From: an uncultured Bacteroidales bacterium
Lineage (GTDB): Bacteria; Bacteroidota; Bacteroidia; Bacteroidales; UBA932
NCBI GenBank assembly: GCA_946545765.1
Contig: CAMNNS010000074.1
Coordinates: forward strand, 1-6,943
Length of the DNA stretch: 6,943 bases
Reading direction: 5' to 3'
Shown: positions 1 through 5,968 of the stretch, piece after piece
How the letters are laid out: the number at the start of each line of letters is the position of its first letter
Numbering within the stretch: the stretch's first letter is position 1
The notes under the pieces: generated by a model
Told to the model about the DNA's origin: nothing
Database searches by the model: none
What the model saw: the letters and a program-made list of their open reading frames with translations, nothing else
Made by a program: the position numbers and the translations under genes

Positions 1-2377
1 TCTTTACATTTTGCAGATTTGGATGGACAACATTATATATATTTTCTGCAGGTGCAACGGTAGAAATAATTACAGTCCCTGGTGCAAGTACTTTTTTCTC
101 ATCGCGATAAGATTGTGTCATACTCATAGAATCTTTACCTGTAGGTATATTGATCCCCAATTCTATCGCAAAATCACTTGCTGCTTTAACTGCTCTGTAA
201 AGTCTTGAGTCCTCGCCTTTATTTCTACTTGGCCACATCCAGTTGGCACTTAGTGATACCCCTTTTATTCCATTCTTGATAGGTGTCCATACTATATTTG
301 TAAGTGCCTCTGCGATAGATAGTCTGCTTCCTACTTCTGGGTCTATTAACCCTGCAACAGGGGCATGCCCGATTGATGTAGCAATCCCCTCTTTATTGTC
401 ATACCCTATAGCAGTAACCCCTAAATTGTTAAGTGGTAATTGAATCTCTCCACAACATTGTTGAGTTGCAATTAGCCCTGTTACAGATCTATCTACTTTA
501 TTTGTGAGCCAATCCTTGCAAGCCACACTCTCTAAACTTAGAACATTTTTAAGCTGTTCTGTGAAAACTCTCTTTAATTCGTTGTTATTAAGATTATTAG
601 CTATAGATGATAAAGGATTGAATTTATAATCTTTTGTCTGATCTTGCATTATAGTTTTTGGTGCATTACCAAACATATCCTCCATTTTTAAATCTATTGC
701 CGCTTCATTTGTTTTTTTATTTATAAGAGTAAATCTATGATTTCCTGTAACTTGTCCAATTTCATAAAAAGGGGCTCTTTCTCTCTCTGCTATCTCTTTT
801 AATTCTTCTACACTCTCTTTTGCTATCGCAATTCCCATCCTTTCTTGGCTCTCATTCCCGATAATTTCTTTTAGACTTAGTGTTGGGTCTCCAACAGGAA
901 GTTTACTTATATCTATTGTACCACCCTCTTGTTCAACTAATTCAGAAAGACAATTTAAATGTCCTCCTGCTCCGTGGTCGTGTACAGAAATTATTGGATT
1001 GTTCTCTTTTTCCGCCAAAGTCCTGATTACATTGTAATCTCTTTTTTGCATTTCTGGATTAGCTCTTTGTATAGCATTTAGTTCTATTTCGTTGCCATAT
1101 TCTCCAGTGTTTACCGAACTTACAGCACCTCCTCCCATTCCAATTCTATAATTATCTCCCCCTAAAAGGACAATCTTATCCCCTTTGGTTGGTACTTCTT
1201 TAAGTGCATCATCTTTTTTGGCATAACCAATTCCACCTGCAAGCATAATTACTTTATCATATCCGAAATCTGGATTTTCTTTCTCTTTGTTTTTATGCTC
1301 TGTATGTTCAAATGTTAGTAAACTTCCACAAATAATACTTTGGCCAAATTTGTTACCAAAATCGCTTGCCCCATTAGAAGCTTTTGTAAGTATCTCTTGT
1401 GGAGATTGATATAGCCATTTACGCTCTTTTGATTTTTTCTCCTGTGGGTTGGCAGAATTTTTATCTACCCTTGGGTAGCTTGTCATATAAACCGCTGTTC
1501 CTGCAATAGGAAAACTCCCTTTTCCCCCAGCCATTCTATCTCTTATCTCCCCCCCAGTCCCTGTTGCGGCTCCATTAAAAGGCTCAACTGTAGTTGGAAA
1601 ATTGTGTGTTTCAGCTTTTAGACTAATAACGCTCTCTTTCTCTTTTGTTGTAAAATAATCTGGCTTGTTTCCACTTTTTGGGGAGAACATCTTTATTTTT
1701 GCCCCTTTTATGAATGCACAATTATCTTTATATGCACTCACGATAAGATTAGGATTCTCTTTTGATGTTCTTTTAATCATCTGAAAAAGAGAGCTTCCCA
1801 TAGTCTTACCATCTATAATAAAGGTGCTGTTGAATATTTTATGCCTACAGTGCTCACTATTAACTTGAGAGAATCCAAATACTTCGCTATCTGTTAGTTT
1901 ACGCCCTATCTTTTTGCTTAAATCTTTTAAATATTTTATCTCATCTTTGTTTAATGCTAACCCCTCATCATTATTATATTTTTCTATGTCAGAGATATAT
2001 ACAATAGGTTGTTTTTTTGTCTTAACCTCAAATATTTTTTGATCTAAATTTGAATAAACTCTTTGTAACATTTTGTCGTAAGAGTAGGTTTTGCCACTAA
2101 TAGGAAAATACTCTTCTATTCTTTCTATTCCACTGATATTCATATTACGAGTAATCTCTACTGCAGTGGTACTCCAAGGGGTAATCATCTCTCTGCGAGG
2201 CCCTATAAAATTTCCAGATATTGCTTTGGTAAAGCTCTCTTTAGTATCACTTTTCTTATCAGCTATTATTTTACCATTAAATAACCATTCCAATGCAGTT
2301 ATATCCCCCTTGCTTAATTCTTTTTGTCCATTAACTGCGATAATGGTCTTCTCTTTAGATCTAAAAAAGTAAATCAT
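1..2377 (-). CDS. purL: Phosphoribosylformylglycinamidine synthase, large single-chain type (C-terminal part beyond left edge)
   Basis: FGAM synthase catalyses the fourth step of de novo purine synthesis: FGAR + glutamine + ATP give FGAM, in the cytoplasm. The reading frame is open on the minus strand from ATG 2377-2375 to the window edge, giving 792 codons. The family's large form is roughly 1200-1300 residues, so about a third is missing, including the class I glutaminase domain. Seen from the N-terminus: start MIYFFRSKEKT, as in Bacteroides homologues; a PurS-like N-terminal region; the linker with NSEHCRH at residues 173-179; KAETHNFP at 254-261, followed by the glycine-rich GAATGTGGEIRDR nucleotide/substrate motif; VHDHGAGGH at 465-473; GNESQERMG; and the second synthetase half with GKDSMSM at 747-753. 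All core motifs look intact, with no frameshift. The start fits the family N-terminus, and an AAGGGG stretch lies about 10 nt upstream of it. It is transcribed divergently from folC. No clear TAnnTTTG promoter is visible for it. One ATCGCGAT palindrome lies inside the gene at 101-108. Confidence 0.97.
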   Translation of the reverse strand, partial: MIYFFRSKEKTIIAVNGQKELSKGDITALEWLFNGKIIADKKSDTKESFTKAISGNFIGPRREMITPWSTTAVEITRNMNISGIERIEEYFPISGKTYSYDKMLQRVYSNLDQKIFEVKTKKQPIVYISDIEKYNNDEGLALNKDEIKYLKDLSKKIGRKLTDSEVFGFSQVNSEHCRHKIFNSTFIIDGKTMGSSLFQMIKRTSKENPNLIVSAYKDNCAFIKGAKIKMFSPKSGNKPDYFTTKEKESVISLKAETHNFPTTVEPFNGAATGTGGEIRDRMAGGKGSFPIAGTAVYMTSYPRVDKNSANPQEKKSKERKWLYQSPQEILTKASNGASDFGNKFGQSIICGSLLTFEHTEHKNKEKENPDFGYDKVIMLAGGIGYAKKDDALKEVPTKGDKIVLLGGDNYRIGMGGGAVSSVNTGEYGNEIELNAIQRANPEMQKRDYNVIRTLAEKENNPIISVHDHGAGGHLNCLSELVEQEGGTIDISKLPVGDPTLSLKEIIGNESQERMGIAIAKESVEELKEIAERERAPFYEIGQVTGNHRFTLINKKTNEAAIDLKMEDMFGNAPKTIMQDQTKDYKFNPLSSIANNLNNNELKRVFTEQLKNVLSLESVACKDWLTNKVDRSVTGLIATQQCCGEIQLPLNNLGVTAIGYDNKEGIATSIGHAPVAGLIDPEVGSRLSIAEALTNIVWTPIKNGIKGVSLSANWMWPSRNKGEDSRLYRAVKAASDFAIELGINIPTGKDSMSMTQSYRDEKKVLAPGTVIISTVAPAENIYNVVHPNLQNVK

Positions 2378-2539
2378 TGTGTAAAATCCCCTTTTTGTAA
2401 ATGAATATTTGCTTTGCAATTTACTTTAATAAATTCTTATTTCTACCAATCGCGATATATATTTCATCCTTTTTTTTCAACTTCTTTTTAACAATTAATA
2501 TTTCTTATCTTTGGCGTTCTATAAAAGTTGGTTTATTCT
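2378..2539. promoter_or_regulatory. Divergent purL-folC intergenic spacer
   Basis: This AT-rich spacer must carry the start signals of both purL (leftward) and folC (rightward). It contains the folC -7 box (2506-2513) and one perfect ATCGCGAT palindrome at 2449-2456, roughly midway between the two start codons. No purine riboswitch-like fold or known operator was recognised. On the minus strand the best purL -7 candidate is only a weak match (TAAATTGC), so the purL promoter is unresolved. Confidence 0.6.
2506..2513 (+). promoter_or_regulatory. Probable folC promoter, Bacteroidota -7 box
   Basis: TATCTTTG is an exact match to the TAnnTTTG -7 consensus of the Bacteroidota primary sigma factor. 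It would place the transcript start near 2520, leaving a leader of about 20 nt before the folC ATG at 2540. A good TTTG -33 box is not seen at the usual 19-21 bp upstream; that stretch is only T-rich. Assigned on the -7 match and its position. Confidence 0.5.
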
Positions 2540-4048
2540 ATGGATAAATTTGAAGAGAAATATAGAGAGCTTTTAGAGAATATATACAACAAGTTTCCCT
2601 CTTTCCAAGTGGTAGGGGATAGAGCCTTTAAGCCAGGTTTAGAAAATATGAGAATTATAGATGAGGCTTTGGGATACCCTTCAAAAGATTTAGTATGCAT
2701 ACACATTGCGGGGACAAATGGCAAAGGCTCAACAAGTAGTATGATTGCATCAGCCTTAATGCAGTTAAAAGATACTTGCGGAAAAACTATTAAAGTTGGA
2801 TTATACACTTCACCTCATCTGATAGATTTTAGAGAGAGAATAAAGGTAAATGGTGAGATGATTTCTAAAGAATTTGTATTCTCTTTTTTAAACGAAAACT
2901 ATAACTTTTTTGAGCAGACAAATGCCTCTTTTTTTGAGATTACAACTGCAATGGCATTTAAATACTTTTCTCATCAAAAGGTAGATATAGCAGTTATTGA
3001 GTGTGGACTTGGAGGGAGATTAGACTCTACAAATATTATATCGCCGATATTGTCTATCATAACTAACATTGGTTTGGATCATTGTACATATTTGGGGAAT
3101 ACTTTAGAAGAGATTGCGTTTGAAAAGGGGGGTATTATTAAAGAGGATACCCCTGTTGTAATAGGAGAGGCAGAAAATGGTGTAAAAGAGGTGTTTAATA
3201 AAATTTCTCATGATAAAAATTCTCCAATATATTTTGCACAAGATTTAGAAAATGTTTTAAGTGGTGTAAATGTGCCAACTTATTTAGATTTAGCAAATTC
3301 AATATTAAATAGAGTTTGTATCGAGAAGATGGATTTAAAAGGAGATTGTCAGAAAAAAAACATAAAGAGTGTTGCATTGTCATTATCTCTGATAATTAGC
3401 GAATTATTTAATAATAAAACTCATTCTAACGAGAAAGTTCGTTCCTCGAGTAAGACTTCTTTTAAGACTAACGAAACTTCTTTCAACTCCGATTCTGATA
3501 ATTCCTTAATTGTTAGTTTGGTAAATAGATTAAATCTCTCCAAAATTTCAATAAATAATCTTTTAGATTCGTTTGTATTTGGGATAGAAAATAGTGCTAA
3601 AATTACATCATTACGGGGGCGATGGGAGATATTATCAAATGTGCCCCTAACTATATGTGATATAGGTCATAATGTGCATGGCTTGAATGTTTTAATTCCC
3701 CAAGTAGAAAGAGTTTATCGCGATAAGAAAAGAGAGGATAAAAATTGTAAGCTTATAATAATTTTTGGTGTAATGAGAGATAAAGATTTAAGCTCTGAAC
3801 TCTCTATATTGCCAAAAGATGCCTATTATATTTGGTGCAATGCTACTTCACCGAGAGCTTTACCTGCCACAGAACTATCTAATATAATGATTGATAATGG
3901 TTTTAAAGGAGAATTGGCAGAACAGTTTGGGGAGAAAAGTAGTATTGAGATGGCTTTGGAGGTAGCAAAAAGAATCTCTAAACCTGAAGATTTTATATTT
4001 ATTGGTGGGAGTTCTTATGTTGTTGCAGAGGTGTTAGAAAAGTTTTAA
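2540..4048 (+). CDS. folC: Bifunctional dihydrofolate synthase / folylpolyglutamate synthase
   Basis: FolC joins glutamate to dihydropteroate to make dihydrofolate and extends the polyglutamate tail of folates (ATP-dependent, Mur-ligase fold, cytoplasmic). From ATG 2540 it has 502 residues. A TTG four codons upstream (2528) also opens the frame, but the ATG matches the family N-terminus better. Visible motifs: P-loop AGTNGKGST (57-65); YTSPHLIDFRERI (89-101), the folate-binding loop region; ECGLGGRLDSTN (154-165); LDH (179-181); EKGGIIK (195-201), whose lysine aligns with the carbamylated lysine of the family; LRGRWE before CDIGHN (373-378) of the C-terminal domain; and FGVMRDKD from about 409. 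All catalytic landmarks appear present. It is longer than the usual ~420-450 residues, largely because of a Ser/Thr/Asn-rich insertion at about 291-322, between the GDCQKKN helix and the RGRW strand. It has no Shine-Dalgarno sequence. The MATE gene follows after 10 bp. An ATCGCGAT palindrome lies at 3717-3724. Confidence 0.95.
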   Translation: MDKFEEKYRELLENIYNKFPSFQVVGDRAFKPGLENMRIIDEALGYPSKDLVCIHIAGTNGKGSTSSMIASALMQLKDTCGKTIKVGLYTSPHLIDFRERIKVNGEMISKEFVFSFLNENYNFFEQTNASFFEITTAMAFKYFSHQKVDIAVIECGLGGRLDSTNIISPILSIITNIGLDHCTYLGNTLEEIAFEKGGIIKEDTPVVIGEAENGVKEVFNKISHDKNSPIYFAQDLENVLSGVNVPTYLDLANSILNRVCIEKMDLKGDCQKKNIKSVALSLSLIISELFNNKTHSNEKVRSSSKTSFKTNETSFNSDSDNSLIVSLVNRLNLSKISINNLLDSFVFGIENSAKITSLRGRWEILSNVPLTICDIGHNVHGLNVLIPQVERVYRDKKREDKNCKLIIIFGVMRDKDLSSELSILPKDAYYIWCNATSPRALPATELSNIMIDNGFKGELAEQFGEKSSIEMALEVAKRISKPEDFIFIGGSSYVVAEVLEKF

Positions 4049-4058
4049 ATGATTCATT

Positions 4059-5429
4059 ATGAAAGATAATAGAGATTCTATAGATTTTGATAAAGAGCCT
4101 ATTTCGCAATTGTTTATAAAACTATTTGTCCCATCTCTCTTAGGACTAATTTTTATATCACTGTTTAATATTGTAGATGGGGTATTTGTTGGTAGGGGAA
4201 TTGGTAGTAATGCTTTAGCTGCCGTTAATATTGTTGCTCCATTATTTTTAATCTCTACAGGTGTTGCCCTTATGTTCGCAACTGGAGTCTCTATCGTGGC
4301 TTCAATTCATTTTTCAAAAAATAATATTAAAGCCGCTAATATAAATATAACTCAAGCATTTACAGTATCGTTTGTAATTATAACTATTATTACTCTTTTC
4401 GCAATTTCTTCTCCAGAGTTTTGTTGCCATTTGCTTGGTGGTTCTAAGGCGTTGGAGTCTTTTGTGGTGGATTATTTAATCTATATATCTCCAACTTTTA
4501 TATTTACTGTGATACTTATTGTTGGACAGTTCGTTATGAGATTAGATGGCTCTCCTAAGTATGCTATGTACACAACAGTTGTACCATCTGTTTTAAATAT
4601 ATTTTTAGATTATTTGTTTATTTTTCCTTTGAACCTTGGGATAAAAGGTGCTGCTATAGCAACCTCTATATCAGAGTTTCTTGGTGTTGTATTGGTTGTA
4701 TATTATTTTTTGCATAAGACAAATAAAGTATCTATATACAGATTAAAATTCTCTTATACGAGTATTTATCTGACATTTAGGAATGTAGGATATATGTTAA
4801 AACTTGGATTCTCTACATTTATCGGTGAGTTTGCTATATCAACTATGATGATAGTAGGGAATTATATGTTTATGAAATATCTTAAAGAAGACGGAATTGC
4901 AGCGTTTAGTGTTGCTTGTTACACTTTCCCCCTTGTATTTATGTTTGGAAATGCAATTGCTCAATCTTCCTTGCCAATAGTTAGTTATAATTATGGAAAA
5001 GGTAATATGCATAGAGTAAATCATACATTTAGATTATCTGTTATATACGCAATAATTTTTGGCACCCTTATAACTTTGTTAGGATTATTTGCCCGTAAAT
5101 ACCTGATAAATACTTTTTTAGAGAGTAATACTCATCCTTGGGTTATTGCTATTGATGGTTTTAAGTATTTCTCATTTAGTTTTATCCTTTTTACTATAAA
5201 TTTAGTATTAATAGGATATTATCAAAGTATAGAGAAGGCTACTAAAACCATATCCTTTATGTTATTGAGAGGTGTGATCTTTTTAATTCCTTCATTTGTA
5301 TTCCTTCCTCTTATATTTGGAATAGTAGGGTTGTGGCTTGCAGTTCCTGTGTCTGAGCTAATTACAACAGTTATAATTGTGATTTGTCTTTATCGCGATA
5401 AAAAAAATCAAAATATATTTGCGGATTGA
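4059..5429 (+). CDS. MATE-family multidrug/toxin efflux transporter
   Basis: This 456-residue inner-membrane protein belongs to the MATE (multi-antimicrobial extrusion) family, whose members export cationic drugs or metabolites using H+ or Na+ gradients. Seen: a short charged cytoplasmic N-terminus, about twelve hydrophobic segments in two halves, and the family signature NIVDGVFVGRGIG (37-49). D40 there is at the position of the conserved TM1 acidic residue. The second half carries Q302-x3-P306 followed by SYNYGKGN (309-316), the classic MATE Q..P...YNYG pattern. The length is normal for the family. The sequence resembles the MepA/VmrA-like branch more than NorM, but substrate and coupling ion cannot be read from it. 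The start is ATG 4059; an ATG at 4049 in another frame ends after six codons. It lies 10 bp after folC with no terminator between, so the two are probably one transcript; a functional link with folate is not evident. The C-terminus LYRDKKNQ contains an ATCGCGAT palindrome (5392-5399). Confidence 0.93.
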   Translation: MKDNRDSIDFDKEPISQLFIKLFVPSLLGLIFISLFNIVDGVFVGRGIGSNALAAVNIVAPLFLISTGVALMFATGVSIVASIHFSKNNIKAANINITQAFTVSFVIITIITLFAISSPEFCCHLLGGSKALESFVVDYLIYISPTFIFTVILIVGQFVMRLDGSPKYAMYTTVVPSVLNIFLDYLFIFPLNLGIKGAAIATSISEFLGVVLVVYYFLHKTNKVSIYRLKFSYTSIYLTFRNVGYMLKLGFSTFIGEFAISTMMIVGNYMFMKYLKEDGIAAFSVACYTFPLVFMFGNAIAQSSLPIVSYNYGKGNMHRVNHTFRLSVIYAIIFGTLITLLGLFARKYLINTFLESNTHPWVIAIDGFKYFSFSFILFTINLVLIGYYQSIEKATKTISFMLLRGVIFLIPSFVFLPLIFGIVGLWLAVPVSELITTVIIVICLYRDKKNQNIFAD

Positions 5430-5448
5430 GAAAAAAGTTATACATTTG
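5418..5448 (+). promoter_or_regulatory. Promoter of tRNA-Val, Bacteroidota type
   Basis: TTTG (5418-5421), exactly 19 bp of spacer, then TACATTTG (5441-5448) fits the Bacteroidota consensus TTTG-N19-21-TAnnTTTG in full. The start would be near 5455, about 30 nt before the mature tRNA. The -33 box overlaps the last codons of the MATE gene. A second TAnnTTTG match (TATATTTG, 5414-5421) lies just upstream but lacks a partner -33 box. Confidence 0.7.
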
Positions 5449-5459
5449 CAATCCCAAAC

Positions 5460-5483
5460 AATCGGGGTGTAGTACCCTTGATT
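5460..5483 (+). other. Small hairpin in the tRNA leader
   Basis: AATC (5460-5463) can pair with GATT (5480-5483), and GGGT (5465-5468) with ACCC (5474-5477) around a GTAGT loop. A G.T wobble and one bulged T join the two stems. It ends one base before the tRNA acceptor stem, so it could help 5'-end processing. It is too short of U residues to be a terminator. Structure inferred by eye. Confidence 0.35.
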
Positions 5484-5484
5484 C

Positions 5485-5559
5485 GGGAGCATAGCTCAGT
5501 TGGTTTAGAGCATCTGCCTTACAAGCAGAGGGTCATAGGTTCGACTCCTATTGCTCCCA
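5485..5559 (+). tRNA. tRNA-Val, anticodon UAC
   Basis: A 75-nt cloverleaf is complete. The acceptor stem GGGAGCA (5485-5491) pairs with TGCTCCC (5552-5558), with discriminator A5559. The D arm has the usual TAGCTCAGTTGGTTTAGAGC pattern. The anticodon stem TCTGC/GCAGA (5513-5517/5525-5529) encloses loop CTTACAA, with TAC at 5520-5522 reading GUA and other Val codons by wobble. The T arm is ATAGG-TTCGACT-CCTAT (5535-5551). The CCA end is not encoded (CAA follows the discriminator) and must be added by tRNA nucleotidyltransferase. It sits 55 bp after the MATE gene and has its own promoter. It is the last clearly native gene before the foreign segment. Confidence 0.97.
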
Positions 5560-5573
5560 CAAAAGATTTTAAT

Positions 5574-5602
5574 GAGGCTGACTAATATTTTTAGTCAGCC
5601 TC
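5574..5602. terminator. Strong hairpin after tRNA-Val, probable (bidirectional) terminator
   Basis: GAGGCTGACTA (5574-5584) and TAGTCAGCCTC (5592-5602) are perfect 11-bp inverted repeats around a 7-nt AT loop. A T.G and an A-T pair could extend the base. The stem starts 15 nt after the tRNA, where a terminator is expected. The plus-strand tail (GTGTTATTTGG) is a poor U-tract. The minus-strand tail (ATTAAAATCTTTT) is somewhat better, so it may serve leftward transcripts too. Confidence 0.65.
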
Positions 5603-5701
5603 GTGTTATTTGGATTATTCAATGTTCTCCGTTGTCATATCACAATTAGGCTTTTGATTTATTTTGATTAACCTTGCTACGAACCTGCTTGTTCTTGATG
5701 A

Positions 5702-5968
5702 ATATGGCTTTGTTCTCTTGCTCTTTTCGTTTCCCTTTCTTTTCCTTATAGCCGCTTAACTATTAGCGGTGTAGAGGTCAAAATTAGGACTTTGGGTAAA
5801 TTGCTTGATATGCCAAAAGTGCATCCGCATAAATTCCGCAGAACGCTTGCGACGATGGCTATTGACAAAGGAATGCCCATTGAACAAGTGCAGCGATTGC
5901 TTGGTCACGTGCGTATTTTTTAGTACCTTTATGCTCAAATGGAGTGCAAATGGCTAACAAGGAAATAA
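5702..5968 (+). pseudogene. Degraded tyrosine recombinase/integrase, C-terminal remnant
   Basis: One plus-strand frame carries the C-terminal catalytic part of a XerC/D-like tyrosine recombinase of the kind common on Bacteroides mobile elements and in restriction loci. Family resemblance is clear from PYSRLTISGVEV (5744-5779) and probable from ALFVSLS (5720-5740). It then has VHPHKFRRTLATMAIDKG with the H-x-x-R box (His 5828-5830, Arg 5837-5839), then GMPIEQVQRLLGH, whose final His (5906-5908) is the conserved one of the LLGH box. After GHVRIF an in-frame TAG (5921-5923) interrupts it, and YLYAQM follows in the same frame where intact relatives have roughly DTTLHYAQV, carrying the nucleophile Tyr. 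The frame ends at 5966-5968. The N-terminal DNA-binding domain and the first catalytic Arg are absent, and a stop at 5699-5701 closes the frame upstream. It is not expected to be active. It uses CGC, CGA and ACG codons unlike the genes to its left. Its tail overlaps the YhcG-like start by 19 bp. Confidence 0.85.
5901..5931 (+). promoter_or_regulatory. Weak candidate promoter for the YhcG-like gene
   Basis: TACCTTTA (5924-5931) differs from the TAnnTTTG -7 box only in its last base. A TTG (5901-5903) lies 20 bp upstream, a permitted spacing. It would start transcripts near 5938, just before ATG 5950. One mismatch in an AT-rich box makes this tentative; the gene may instead have been read from a lost upstream operon. 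Confidence 0.25.

Noticed and set aside
11..443. Short plus-strand open frames (65 and 66 codons) near the left edge
   Set aside because: They lie antisense inside the well-conserved purL coding region and show no family resemblance.
2091..2372. 93-codon plus-strand open frame
   Set aside because: It is antisense to the purL N-terminus, whose minus-strand translation matches PurL continuously; its hydrophobic look is a by-product of the opposite strand.
2528..2539. TTG start giving FolC four extra residues
   Set aside because: The ATG at 2540 fits the family N-terminus and Bacteroidota leader spacing better; no ribosome-binding signal favours the TTG.
2378..2539. Purine or folate (THF) riboswitch upstream of purL or folC
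   Set aside because: The leaders are too short and AT-rich, and none of the conserved riboswitch core sequences is recognisable.
2533..5024. Minus-strand open frames at 2533-2808, 3195-3383 and 4839-5024
   Set aside because: They are shadows of folC and the MATE gene, without recognisable motifs or start signals.
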